DNA of 64,000 nucleotides from Lasioglossum baleicum (lineage: Eukaryota; Arthropoda; Insecta; Hymenoptera; Halictidae): NCBI RefSeq assembly GCF_051020765.1, contig NW_027469220.1:282593-346592 (forward strand), read 5' to 3'. Below are positions 1 through 9,429 of this stretch, piece after piece. Position numbers and translations under genes: made by a program. Every line of letters begins with the position of its first letter. Position 1 is the first letter of the stretch. The notes beneath the pieces were generated by a model. That model was not told the origin of the DNA, did no database searches, and worked only from the letters and a program-made list of their open reading frames with translations.

Positions 1-19
1 ATGCGCATCCCAAAAAATC

Positions 20-31
20 TGCGCATGCGCA
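20..31. promoter_or_regulatory. NRF1-consensus palindrome at the junction of 24-bp units (type example)
   Basis: The junction between two 24-bp units reads TGCGCATGCGCA, a perfect 12-bp palindrome. It matches every position of the known animal NRF1 consensus YGCGCAYGCGCR. It recurs at each junction where the left unit ends in CGC (for example 44-55), seven times in the 717-bp block and so an estimated several hundred times in the window. Units ending CAC or CGT break it. That the motif is present is certain; binding in vivo is only an inference and depends on the organism having NRF1 and on the methylation state. Confidence 0.45.
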
Positions 32-70
32 TCCCACAAAACCTGCGCATGCGCATCCCACAAAACCTCG

Positions 71-76
71 CACGTG
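71..76. promoter_or_regulatory. E-box CACGTG in every intact core (type example)
   Basis: Each core contains GCACGTGT with the palindromic E-box/G-box CACGTG. This is the site known for bHLH and bHLH-zip factors (MYC/MAX, USF, fungal Cbf1/Pho4, plant G-box proteins). It is present in nearly all cores. It is lost in the TACGTG variant (for example near 955, 6,645 and 9,365) and in rare CpG transitions (near 32,883, 35,867 and 42,359). A function is not shown by the sequence. Confidence 0.4.
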
Positions 77-97
77 TTTGTGCTCGACTAGCCTGCG

Positions 98-107
98 GGA
101 TGCATCC
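98..107. other. 10-bp palindrome in the short linker (type example)
   Basis: GGATGCATCC is a perfect 10-bp palindrome within the 15-bp linker. Where the linker ends CCC rather than CCT (for example near 1,660 and 3,170) it extends to 12 bp, GGGATGCATCCC. The CGT linker variant reduces it to 8 bp. It gives one NsiI-type ATGCAT site per 42-bp period. Confidence 0.7.
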
Positions 108-177
108 TCTCGCACGTGTTTTTACTCGACTAGCCTGCGGGATGCATCCTCTCGCACGTGTTTTTGCTCGACTAGCC

Positions 178-291
178 ATGCGCATCCCAAAAAACCTGCA
201 CATGCGCATCCCAAAAAACCTGCACATGCGCATCCCAAAAAACCTGCGCATGCGCATCCCACAAAACCTGCGCATGCGCATCCCACAAAAC
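178..291 (+). repeat. Long linker: cluster of 24-bp units ending in an 18-bp partial unit (type example)
   Basis: The cluster replaces the short linker between the core ending at 177 and the core starting at 292. It has four 24-bp units (178-273) and an 18-bp partial unit (274-291). Each unit begins ATGCGCATCC. The first units carry an A6 tract (CCCAAAAAACC), the last ones CCCACAAAACC. The first two units end in CAC instead of CGC. Other clusters hold from one to five full units before the 18-bp end. A6-type units always precede ACAAAA-type units, and CAC-ending units lie at the left end of the cluster. Confidence 0.95.
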
Positions 292-2019
292 CTCGCACGT
301 GTTTTTACTCGACTAGCCTGCGGGATGCATCGTCTCGCACGTGTTTTTACTCGACTAGCCATGCGCATCCCAAAAAACCTGCACATGCGCATCCCAAAAA
401 ACCTGCACATGCGCATCCCAAAAAACCTGCGCATGCGCATCCCACAAAACCTGCGCATGCGCATCCCACAAAACCTGCGTATGCGCATCCCACAAAACCT
501 CGCACGTGTTTTTACTCGACTAGCCTGCGGGATGCATCCTCTCGCACGTGTTTTTACTCGACTAGCCTGCGGGATGCATCGTCTCGCACGTGTTTGTGCT
601 CGACTAGCCTGCGGGATGCATCCTCTCGCACGTGTTTTTGCTCGACTAGCCTGCGGGATGCATCCTCTCGCACGTGTTTTTACTCGACTAGCCTGCGGGA
701 TGCATCCTCTCGCACGTGTTTTTACTCGACTAGCCTGCGGGATGCATCCTCTCGCACGTGTTTTTGCTCGACTAGCCATGCGCATCCCAAAAAACCTGCG
801 CATGCGCATCCCAAAAAATCTGCGCATGCGCATCCCACAAAACCTGCGCATGCGCATCCCACAAAACCTCGCACGTGTTTGTGCTCGACTAGCCTGCGGG
901 ATGCATCCTTTCGCACGTGTTTTTACTCGACTAGCCTGCGGGATGCATCCTCTCGTACGTGTTTTTGCTCGACTAGCCTGCGGGATGCATCCTCTCGCAC
1001 GTGTTTTTGCTCGACTAGCCATGCGCATCCCAAAAAACCTGCGCATGCGCATCCCACAAAACCTGCGCATGCGCATCCCACAAAACCTCGCACGTGTTTG
1101 TGCTCGACTAGCCTGCGGGATGCATCCTTTCGCACGTGTTTTTACTCGACTATCCTGCGGGATGCATCCTCTCGTACGTGTTTTTGCTCGACTAGCCTAC
1201 GGGATGCATCCTCTCGCACGTGTTTTTGCTCGACTAGCCATGCGCATCCCAAAAAACCTGCACATGCGCATCCCAAAAAATCTGCGCATGCGCATCCCAC
1301 AAAACCTGCGCATGCGCATCCCACAAAACCTCGCACGTGTTTGTGCTCGACTAGACTGCGGGATGCATCCTTTCGCACGTGTTTTTACTCGACTAGCCTG
1401 CGGGATGCATCCTCTCGCACGTGTTTTTACTCGACTAGCCTGCGGGATGCATCCTCTCGCACGTGTTTTTACTCGACTAGCCTGCGGGATGCATCGTCTC
1501 GCACGTGTTTGTGCTCGACTAGCCTGCGGGATGCATCCTCTCGCACGTGTTTTTGCTCGACTAGCCTGCGGGATGCATCCTCTCGCACGTGTTTTTACTC
1601 GACTAGCCTGCGGGATGCATCCTCTCGCACGTGTTTTTACTCGACTAGCCTGCGGGATGCATCCCCTCGCACGTGTTTTTGCTCGACTAGCCTGCGGGAT
1701 GCATCCTCTCGCACGTGTTTTTGCTCGACTAGCCATGCGCATCCCAAAAAACCTGCACATGCGCATCCCAAAAAACCTGCGCATGCGCATCCCACAAAAC
1801 CTGCGCATGCGCATCCCACAAAACCTCGCACGTGTTTTTACTCGACTAGCCTGCGGGATGCATCCTCTCGCACGTGTTTTTACTCGACTAGCCTGCGGGA
1901 TGCATCCTCTCGCACGTGTTTTTACTCGACTAGCCTGCGGGATGCATCGTCTCGCACGTGTTTTTACTCGACTAGCCTGCGGGATGCATCCTCTCGCACG
2001 TGTTTTTGCTCGACTAGCC

Positions 2020-2736
2020 ATGCGCATCCCAAAAAACCTGCGCATGCGCATCCCAAAAAATCTGCGCATGCGCATCCCACAAAACCTGCGCATGCGCATC
2101 CCACAAAACCTCGCACGTGTTTGTGCTCGACTAGCCTGCGGGATGCATCCTCTCGCACGTGTTTTTACTCGACTAGCCTGCGGGATGCATCCTCTCGCAC
2201 GTGTTTTTGCTCGACTAGCCATGCGCATCCCAAAAAACCTGCACATGCGCATCCCAAAAAACCTGCACATGCGCATCCCAAAAAACCTGCGCATGCGCAT
2301 CCCACAAAACCTGCGCATGCGCATCCCACAAAACCTCGCACGTGTTTTTACTCGACTAGCCTGCGGGATGCATCCTCTCGCACGTGTTTTTACTCGACTA
2401 GCCTGCGGGATGCATCCTCTCGCACGTGTTTTTACTCGACTAGCCTGCGGGATGCATCGTCTCGCACGTGTTTTTACTCGACTAGCCATGCGCATCCCAA
2501 AAAACCTGCACATGCGCATCCCAAAAAACCTGCACATGCGCATCCCAAAAAACCTGCGCATGCGCATCCCACAAAACCTGCGCATGCGCATCCCACAAAA
2601 CCTGCGTATGCGCATCCCACAAAACCTCGCACGTGTTTTTACTCGACTAGCCTGCGGGATGCATCGTCTCTCACGTGTTTTTACTCGACTAGCCTGCGGG
2701 ATGCATCCTCTCGCACGTGTTTTTGCTCGACTAGCC
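2020..2736 (+). repeat. 717-bp higher-order block, copy 1
   Basis: The order is: 90-bp long linker with an AAT variant in its second unit; cores of type GTGCT, ACT, GCT; 114-bp long linker; four ACT cores, the last preceded by a CGT-ended short linker; 138-bp long linker with a CGT-ended unit; cores ACT, ACT, GCT. This copy has a G to T change at 2,671 (CTCTCACGTG), shared with copies near 4,309 and 7,873. Confidence 0.9.
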
Positions 2737-3657
2737 ATGCGCATCCCAAAAAACCTGCGCATGCGCATCCCAAAAAATCTGCGCATGCGCATCCCACAAA
2801 ACCTGCGCATGCGCATCCCTCAAAACCTCGCACGTGTTTGTGCTCGACTAGCCTGCGGGATGCATCCTCTCGCACGTGTTTTTACTCGACTAGCCTGCGG
2901 GATGCATCCTCTCGCACGTGTTTTTGCTCGACTAGCCATGCGCATCCCAAAAAACCTGCACATGCGCATCCCAAAAAACCTGCACATGCGCATCTCAAAA
3001 AACCTGCGCATGCGCATCCCACAAAACCTGCGCATGCGCATCCCACAAAACCTCGCACGTGTTTTTACTCGACTAGCCTGCGGGATGCATCCTCTCGCAC
3101 GTGTTTTTACTCGACTAGCCTGCGGGATGCATCCTTTCGCACGTGTTTTTACTCGACTAGCCTGCGGGATGCATCCCCTCGCACGTGTTTTTGCTCGACT
3201 AGCCTGCGGGATGCATCCTCTCGCACGTGTTTTTACTCGACTAGCCTGCGGGATGCATCCTCTCGCACGTGTTTTTACTCGACTAGCCTGCGGGATGCAT
3301 CCCCTCGCACGTGTTTTTGCTCGACTAGCCTGCGGGATGCATCCTCTCGCACGTGTTTTTGCTCGACTAGCCATGCGCATCCCAAAAAACCTGCACATGC
3401 GCATCCCAAAAAACCTGCGCATGCGCATCCCACAAAACCTGCGCATGCGCATCCCACAAAACCTCGCACGTGTTTTTACTCGACTAGCCTGCGGGATGCA
3501 TCCTCTCGCACGTGTTTTTACTCGACTAGCCTGCGGGATGCATCCTCTCGCACGTGTTTTTACTCGACTAGCCTGCGGGATGCATCGTCTCGCACGTGTT
3601 TTTACTCGACTAGCCTGCGGGATGCATCCTCTCGCACGTGTTTTTGCTCGACTAGCC

Positions 3658-4374
3658 ATGCGCATCCCAAAAAACCTGCGCATGCGCATCCCAAAAAATC
3701 TGCGCATGCGCATCCCACAAAACCTGCGCATGCGCATCCCACAAAACCTCGCACGTGTTTGTGCTCGACTAGCCTGCGGGATGCATCCTCTCGCACGTGT
3801 TTTTACTCGACTAGCCTGCGGGATGCATCCTCTCGCACGTGTTTTTGCTCGACTAGCCATGCGCATCCCAAAAAACCTGCACATGCGCATCCCAAAAAAC
3901 CTGCACATGCGCATCCCAAAAAACCTGCGCATGCGCATCCCACAAAACCTGCGCATGCGCATCCCACAAAACCTCGCACGTGTTTTTACTCGACTAGCCT
4001 GCGGGATGCATCCTCTCGCACGTGTTTTTACTCGACTAGCCTGCGGGATGCATCCTCTCGCACGTGTTTTTACTCGACTAGCCTGCGGGATGCATCGTCT
4101 CGCACGTGTTTTTACTCGACTAGCCATGCGCATCCCAAAAAACCTGCACATGCGCATCCCAAAAAACCTGCACATGCGCATCCCAAAAAACCTGCGCATG
4201 CGCATCCCACAAAACCTGCGCATGCGCATCCCACAAAACCTGCGTATGCGCATCCCACAAAACCTCGCACGTGTTTTTACTCGACTAGCCTGCGGGATGC
4301 ATCGTCTCTCACGTGTTTTTACTCGACTAGCCTGCGGGATGCATCCTCTCGCACGTGTTTTTGCTCGACTAGCC
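3658..4374 (+). repeat. 717-bp higher-order block, copy 2
   Basis: It lies exactly 1,638 bp after copy 1 and shares its rare T at the equivalent position 4,309. It belongs to the second half of the 1,638-bp tandem duplication. Confidence 0.9.
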
Positions 4375-6067
4375 ATGCGCATCCCAAAAAACCTGCGCAT
4401 GCGCATCCCAAAAAATCTGCGCATGCGCATCCCACAAAACCTGCGCATGCGCATCCCTCAAAACCTCGCACGTGTTTGTGCTCGACTAGCCTGCGGGATG
4501 CATCCTCTCGCACGTGTTTTTACTCGACTAGCCTGCGGGATGCATCCTCTCGCACGTGTTTTTGCTCGACTAGCCATGCGCATCCCAAAAAACCTGCACA
4601 TGCGCATCCCAAAAAACCTGCACATGCGCATCTCAAAAAACCTGCGCATGCGCATCCCACAAAACCTGCGCATGCGCATCCCACAAAACCTCGCACGTGT
4701 TTTTACTCGACTAGCCTGCGGGATGCATCCTCTCGCACGTGTTTTTACTCGACTAGCCTGCGGGATGCATCCTTTCGCACGTGTTTTTACTCGACTAGCC
4801 TGCGGGATGCATCCCCTCGCACGTGTTTTTGCTCGACTAGCCTGCGGGATGCATCCTCTCGCACGTGTTTTTGCTCGACTAGCCATGCGCATCCCAAAAA
4901 ACCTGCGCATGCGCATCCCAAAAAATCTGCGCATGCGCATCCCACAAAACCTGCGCATGCGCATCCCACAAAACCTCGCACGTGTTTGTGCTCGACTAGA
5001 CTGCGGGATGCATCCTTTCGCACGTGTTTTTACTCGACTAGCCTGCGGGATGCATCCTCTCGCACGTGTTTTTACTCGACTAGCCTGCGGGATGCATCCT
5101 CTCGCACGTGTTTTTACTCGACTAGCCTGCGGGATGCATCGTCTCGCACGTGTTTGTGCTCGACTAGCCTGCGGGATGCATCCTCTCGCACGTGTTTTTG
5201 CTCGACTAGCCTGCGGGATGCATCCTCTCGCACGTGTTTTTACTCGACTAGCCTGCGGGATGCATCCTCTCGCACGTGTTTTTACTCGACTAGCCTGCGG
5301 GATGCATCCCCTCGCACGTGTTTTTGCTCGACTAGCCTGCGGGATGCATCCTCTCGCACGTGTTTTTGCTCGACTAGCCATGCGCATCCCAAAAAACCTG
5401 CACATGCGCATCCCAAAAAACCTGCGCATGCGCATCCCACAAAACCTGCGCATGCGCATCCCACAAAACCTCGCACGTGTTTTTACTCGACTAGCCTGCG
5501 GGATGCATCCTCTCGCACGTGTTTTTACTCGACTAGCCTGCGGGATGCATCCTCTCGCACGTGTTTTTACTCGACTAGCCTGCGGGATGCATCGTCTCGC
5601 ACGTGTTTTTACTCGACTAGCCTGCGGGATGCATCCTCTCGCACGTGTTTTTGCTCGACTAGCCATGCGCATCCCAAAAAACCTGCGCATGCGCATCCCA
5701 AAAAATCTGCGCATGCGCATCCCACAAAACCTGCGCATGCGCATCCCACAAAACCTCGCACGTGTTTGTGCTCGACTAGCCTGCGGGATGCATCCTCTCG
5801 CACGTGTTTTTACTCGACTAGCCTGCGGGATGCATCCTCTCGCACGTGTTTTTGCTCGACTAGCCATGCGCATCCCAAAAAACCTGCACATGCGCATCCC
5901 AAAAAACCTGCACATGCGCATCCCAAAAAACCTGCGCATGCGCATCCCACAAAACCTGCGCATGCGCATCCCACAAAACCTCGCACGTGTTTTTACTCGA
6001 CTAGCCTGCGGGATGCATCGTCTCGCACGTGTTTTTACTCGACTAGCCATGCGCATCCCAAAAAACC

Positions 6068-6928
6068 TGCACATGCGCATCCCAAAAAACCTGCACATGC
6101 GCATCCCAAAAAACCTGCGCATGCGCATCCCACAAAACCTGCGCATGCGCATCCCACAAAACCTGCGTATGCGCATCCCACAAAACCTCGCACGTGTTTT
6201 TACTCGACTAGCCTGCGGGATGCATCCTCTCGCACGTGTTTTTACTCGACTAGCCTGCGGGATGCATCGTCTCGCACGTGTTTGTGCTCGACTAGCCTGC
6301 GGGATGCATCCTCTCGCACGTGTTTTTGCTCGACTAGCCTGCGGGATGCATCCTCTCGCACGTGTTTTTACTCGACTAGCCTGCGGGATGCATCCTCTCG
6401 CACGTGTTTTTACTCGACTAGCCTGCGGGATGCATCCTCTCGCACGTGTTTTTGCTCGACTAGCCATGCGCATCCCAAAAAACCTGCGCATGCGCATCCC
6501 AAAAAATCTGCGCATGCGCATCCCACAAAACCTGCGCATGCGCATCCCACAAAACCTCGCACGTGTTTGTGCTCGACTAGCCTGCGGGATGCATCCTTTC
6601 GCACGTGTTTTTACTCGACTAGCCTGCGGGATGCATCCTCTCGTACGTGTTTTTGCTCGACTAGCCTGCGGGATGCATCCTCTCGCACGTGTTTTTGCTC
6701 GACTAGCCATGCGCATCCCAAAAAACCTGCGCATGCGCATCCCACAAAACCTGCGCATGCGCATCCCACAAAACCTCGCACGTGTTTGTGCTCGACTAGC
6801 CTGCGGGATGCATCCTTTCGCACGTGTTTTTACTCGACTATCCTGCGGGATGCATCCTCTCGTACGTGTTTTTGCTCGACTAGCCTACGGGATGCATCCT
6901 CTCGCACGTGTTTTTGCTCGACTAGCCA
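6068..6928 (+). repeat. Dispersed copy of the segment at about 380-1,240 (offset 5,688 bp)
   Basis: The unit order and rare variants of 380-1,240 recur here, including two TACGTG cores, the CTATCCTGC change (near 1,152 and 6,840) and the GCCTACGGG linker (near 1,198 and 6,886). Sharing three independent rare changes makes common descent very likely. Confidence 0.82.
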
Positions 6929-7254
6929 TGCGCATCCCAAAAAACCTGCACATGCGCATCCCAAAAAACCTGCGCATGCGCATCCCACAAAACCTGCGCA
7001 TGCGCATCCCACAAAACCTCGCACGTGTTTTTACTCGACTAGCCTGCGGGCTGCATCCTCTCGCACGTGTTTTTACTCGACTAGCCTGCGGGATACATCC
7101 TCTCGCACGTGTTTTTGCTCGACTAGCCTGCGGGATGCATCCTCTCGCACGTGTTTTTACTCGACTAGCCTGCGGGATGCATCCTCTCGCACGTGTTTTT
7201 ACTCGACTACCCTGCGGGATGCATCCTCTCGCACGTGTTTTTGCTCGACTAGCC

Positions 7255-7947
7255 ATGCGCATCCCAAAAAACCTGCGCATGCGCATCCCACAAAACCTGC
7301 GTATGCGCATCCCACAAAACCTCGCACGTGTTTGTGCTCGACTAGCCTGCGGGATGCATCCTCTCGCACGTGTTTTTACTCGACTAGCCTGCGGGATGCA
7401 TCCTCTCGCACGTGTTTTTGCTCGACTAGCCATGCGCATCCCAAAAAACCTGCACATGCGCATCCCAAAAAACCTGCACATGCGCATCCCAAAAAACCTG
7501 CGCATGCGCATCCCACAAAACCTGCGCATGCGCATCCCACAAAACCTCGCACGTGTTTTTACTCGACTAGCCTGCGGGATGCATCCTCTCGCACGTGTTT
7601 TTACTCGACTAGCCTGCGGGATGCATCCTCTCGCACGTGTTTTTACTCGACTAGCCTGCGGGATGCATCGTCTCGCACGTGTTTTTACTCGACTAGCCAT
7701 GCGCATCCCAAAAAACCTGCACATGCGCATCCCAAAAAACCTGCACATGCGCATCCCAAAAAACCTGCGCATGCGCATCCCACAAAACCTGCGCATGCGC
7801 ATCCCACAAAACCTGCGTATGCGCATCCCACAAAACCTCGCACGTGTTTTTACTCGACTAGCCTGCGGGATGCATCGTCTCTCACGTGTTTTTACTCGAC
7901 TAGCCTGCGGGATGCATCCTCTCGCACGTGTTTTTGCTCGACTAGCC
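7255..7947 (+). repeat. 717-type block, 693-bp variant
   Basis: The opening long linker has one 24-bp unit fewer (66 instead of 90 bp), which accounts for the shorter length. It carries the same CTCTCACGTG variant as the copies at 2,020 and 3,658. Confidence 0.85.
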
Positions 7948-9429
7948 ATGCGCATCCCAAAAAACCTGCGCATGCGCATCCCAAAAAATCTGCGCATGCG
8001 CATCCCACAAAACCTGCGCATGCGCATCCCTCAAAACCTCGCACGTGTTTGTGCTCGACTAGCCTGCGGGATGCATCCTCTCGCACGTGTTTTTACTCGA
8101 CTAGCCTGCGGGATGCATCCTCTCGCACGTGTTTTTGCTCGACTAGCCATGCGCATCCCAAAAAACCTGCACATGCGCATCCCAAAAAACCTGCACATGC
8201 GCATCTCAAAAAACCTGCGCATGCGCATCCCACAAAACCTGCGCATGCGCATCCCACAAAACCTCGCACGTGTTTTTACTCGACTAGCCTGCGGGATGCA
8301 TCCTCTCGCACGTGTTTTTACTCGACTAGCCTGCGGGATGCATCCTTTCGCACGTGTTTTTACTCGACTAGCCTGCGGGATGCATCCCCTCGCACGTGTT
8401 TTTGCTCGACTAGCCTGCGGGATGCATCCTCTCGCACGTGTTTTTGCTCGACTAGCCATGCGCATCCCAAAAAACCTGCGCATGCGCATCCCAAAAAATC
8501 TGCGCATGCGCATCCCACAAAACCTGCGCATGCGCATCCCACAAAACCTCGCACGTGTTTTTACTCGACTAGCCTGCGGGATGCATCCTCTCGCACGTGT
8601 TTTTGCTCGGCTAGCCTGCGGGATGCATCCTCTCGCACGTGTTTTTGCTCGACTAGCCATGCGCATCCCAAAAAACCTGCGCATGCGCATCCCAAAAAAC
8701 CTGCGCATGCGCATCCCAAAAAACCTGCGCATGCGCATCCCACAAAACCTCGCACGTGTTTTTACTCGACTAGCCTGCGGGATGCATCCTTTCGCACGTG
8801 TTTTTACTCGACTAGCCTGCGGGATGCATCCCCTCGCACGTGTTTTTGCTCGACTAGCCTGCGGGATGCATCCTCTCGCACGTGTTTTTGCTCGACTAGC
8901 CATGCGCATCCCAAAAAACCTGCGCATGCGCATCCCAAAAAATCTGCGCATGCGCATCCCACAAAACCTGCGCATGCGCATCCCACAAAACCTCGCACGT
9001 GTTTGTGCTCGACTAGACTGCGGGATGCATCCTTTCGCACGTGTTTTTACTCGACTAGCCTGCGGGATGCATCCTCTCGCACGTGTTTTTGCTCGACTAG
9101 CCTGCGGGATGCATCCTCTCGCACGTGTTTTTGCTCGGCTAGCCTGCGGGATGCATCCTCTCGCACGTGTTTTTGCTCGACTAGCCATGCGCATCCCAAA
9201 AAACCTGCGCATGCGCATCCCAAAAAATCTGCGCATGCGCATCCCACAAAACCTGCGCATGCGCATCCCACAAAACCTCGCACGTGTTTGTGCTCGACTA
9301 GCCTGCGGGATGCATCCTTTCGCACGTGTTTTTACTCGACTAGCCTGCGGGATGCATCCTCTCGTACGTGTTTTTGCTCGACTAGCCTGCGGGATGCATC
9401 CTCTCGCACGTGTTTTTGCTCGACTAGCC

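Larger units (their letters stand above)
67..135 (+). repeat. 42-bp repeat period: 27-bp core plus 15-bp short linker (type example)
   Basis: The core at 67-93 starts CTCGCACGTG and ends CGACTAGCC. The short linker TGCGGGATGCATCCT fills 94-108, and the next core begins at 109. Three core types recur, differing between GTG and CGA: TTTTTACT, TTTTTGCT and TTTGTGCT; the example at 67 is the TTTGTGCT type. Recurrent variants are CCT to CGT, CCC or TTT-adjacent changes at the linker end, GCACGTG to GTACGTG in the core, and GCC to GAC or CCC at the core end. Runs of this period are two to about eleven copies long before a 24-bp cluster intervenes. Confidence 0.96.
1555..4860 (+). repeat. Tandem duplication with a 1,638-bp period
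   Basis: Marker variants recur exactly 1,638 bp apart: the CTCTCACGTG core (2,671 and 4,309), the ATCTCAAAAAACC unit (near 2,993 and 4,631) and the 717-bp blocks. Approximate halves are 1,555-3,193 and 3,193-4,860. A third, partial copy of the first part (about 1,330-2,330) lies 3,645 bp further on, near 4,980-5,990. Edges are estimated from where the unit order diverges. Confidence 0.82.

Noticed and set aside
67..93. Yeast-type CDEI centromere element
   Set aside because: The base before CACGTG is G rather than the T of RTCACRTG, and no AT-rich CDEII or CDEIII-like element follows.
85..99. CENP-B box marking a centromere
   Set aside because: CTCG...CGGG at the core end resembles TTCG...CGGG, but the spacing is nine bases instead of seven, the internal A is not placed correctly, and the first T is usually C.
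94..108. Short linker palindrome as a transcription terminator hairpin
   Set aside because: The 10-bp palindrome has no loop, and the T5 tract lies well beyond it, inside the next core. Its presence in every period argues for a structural rather than a terminator role.
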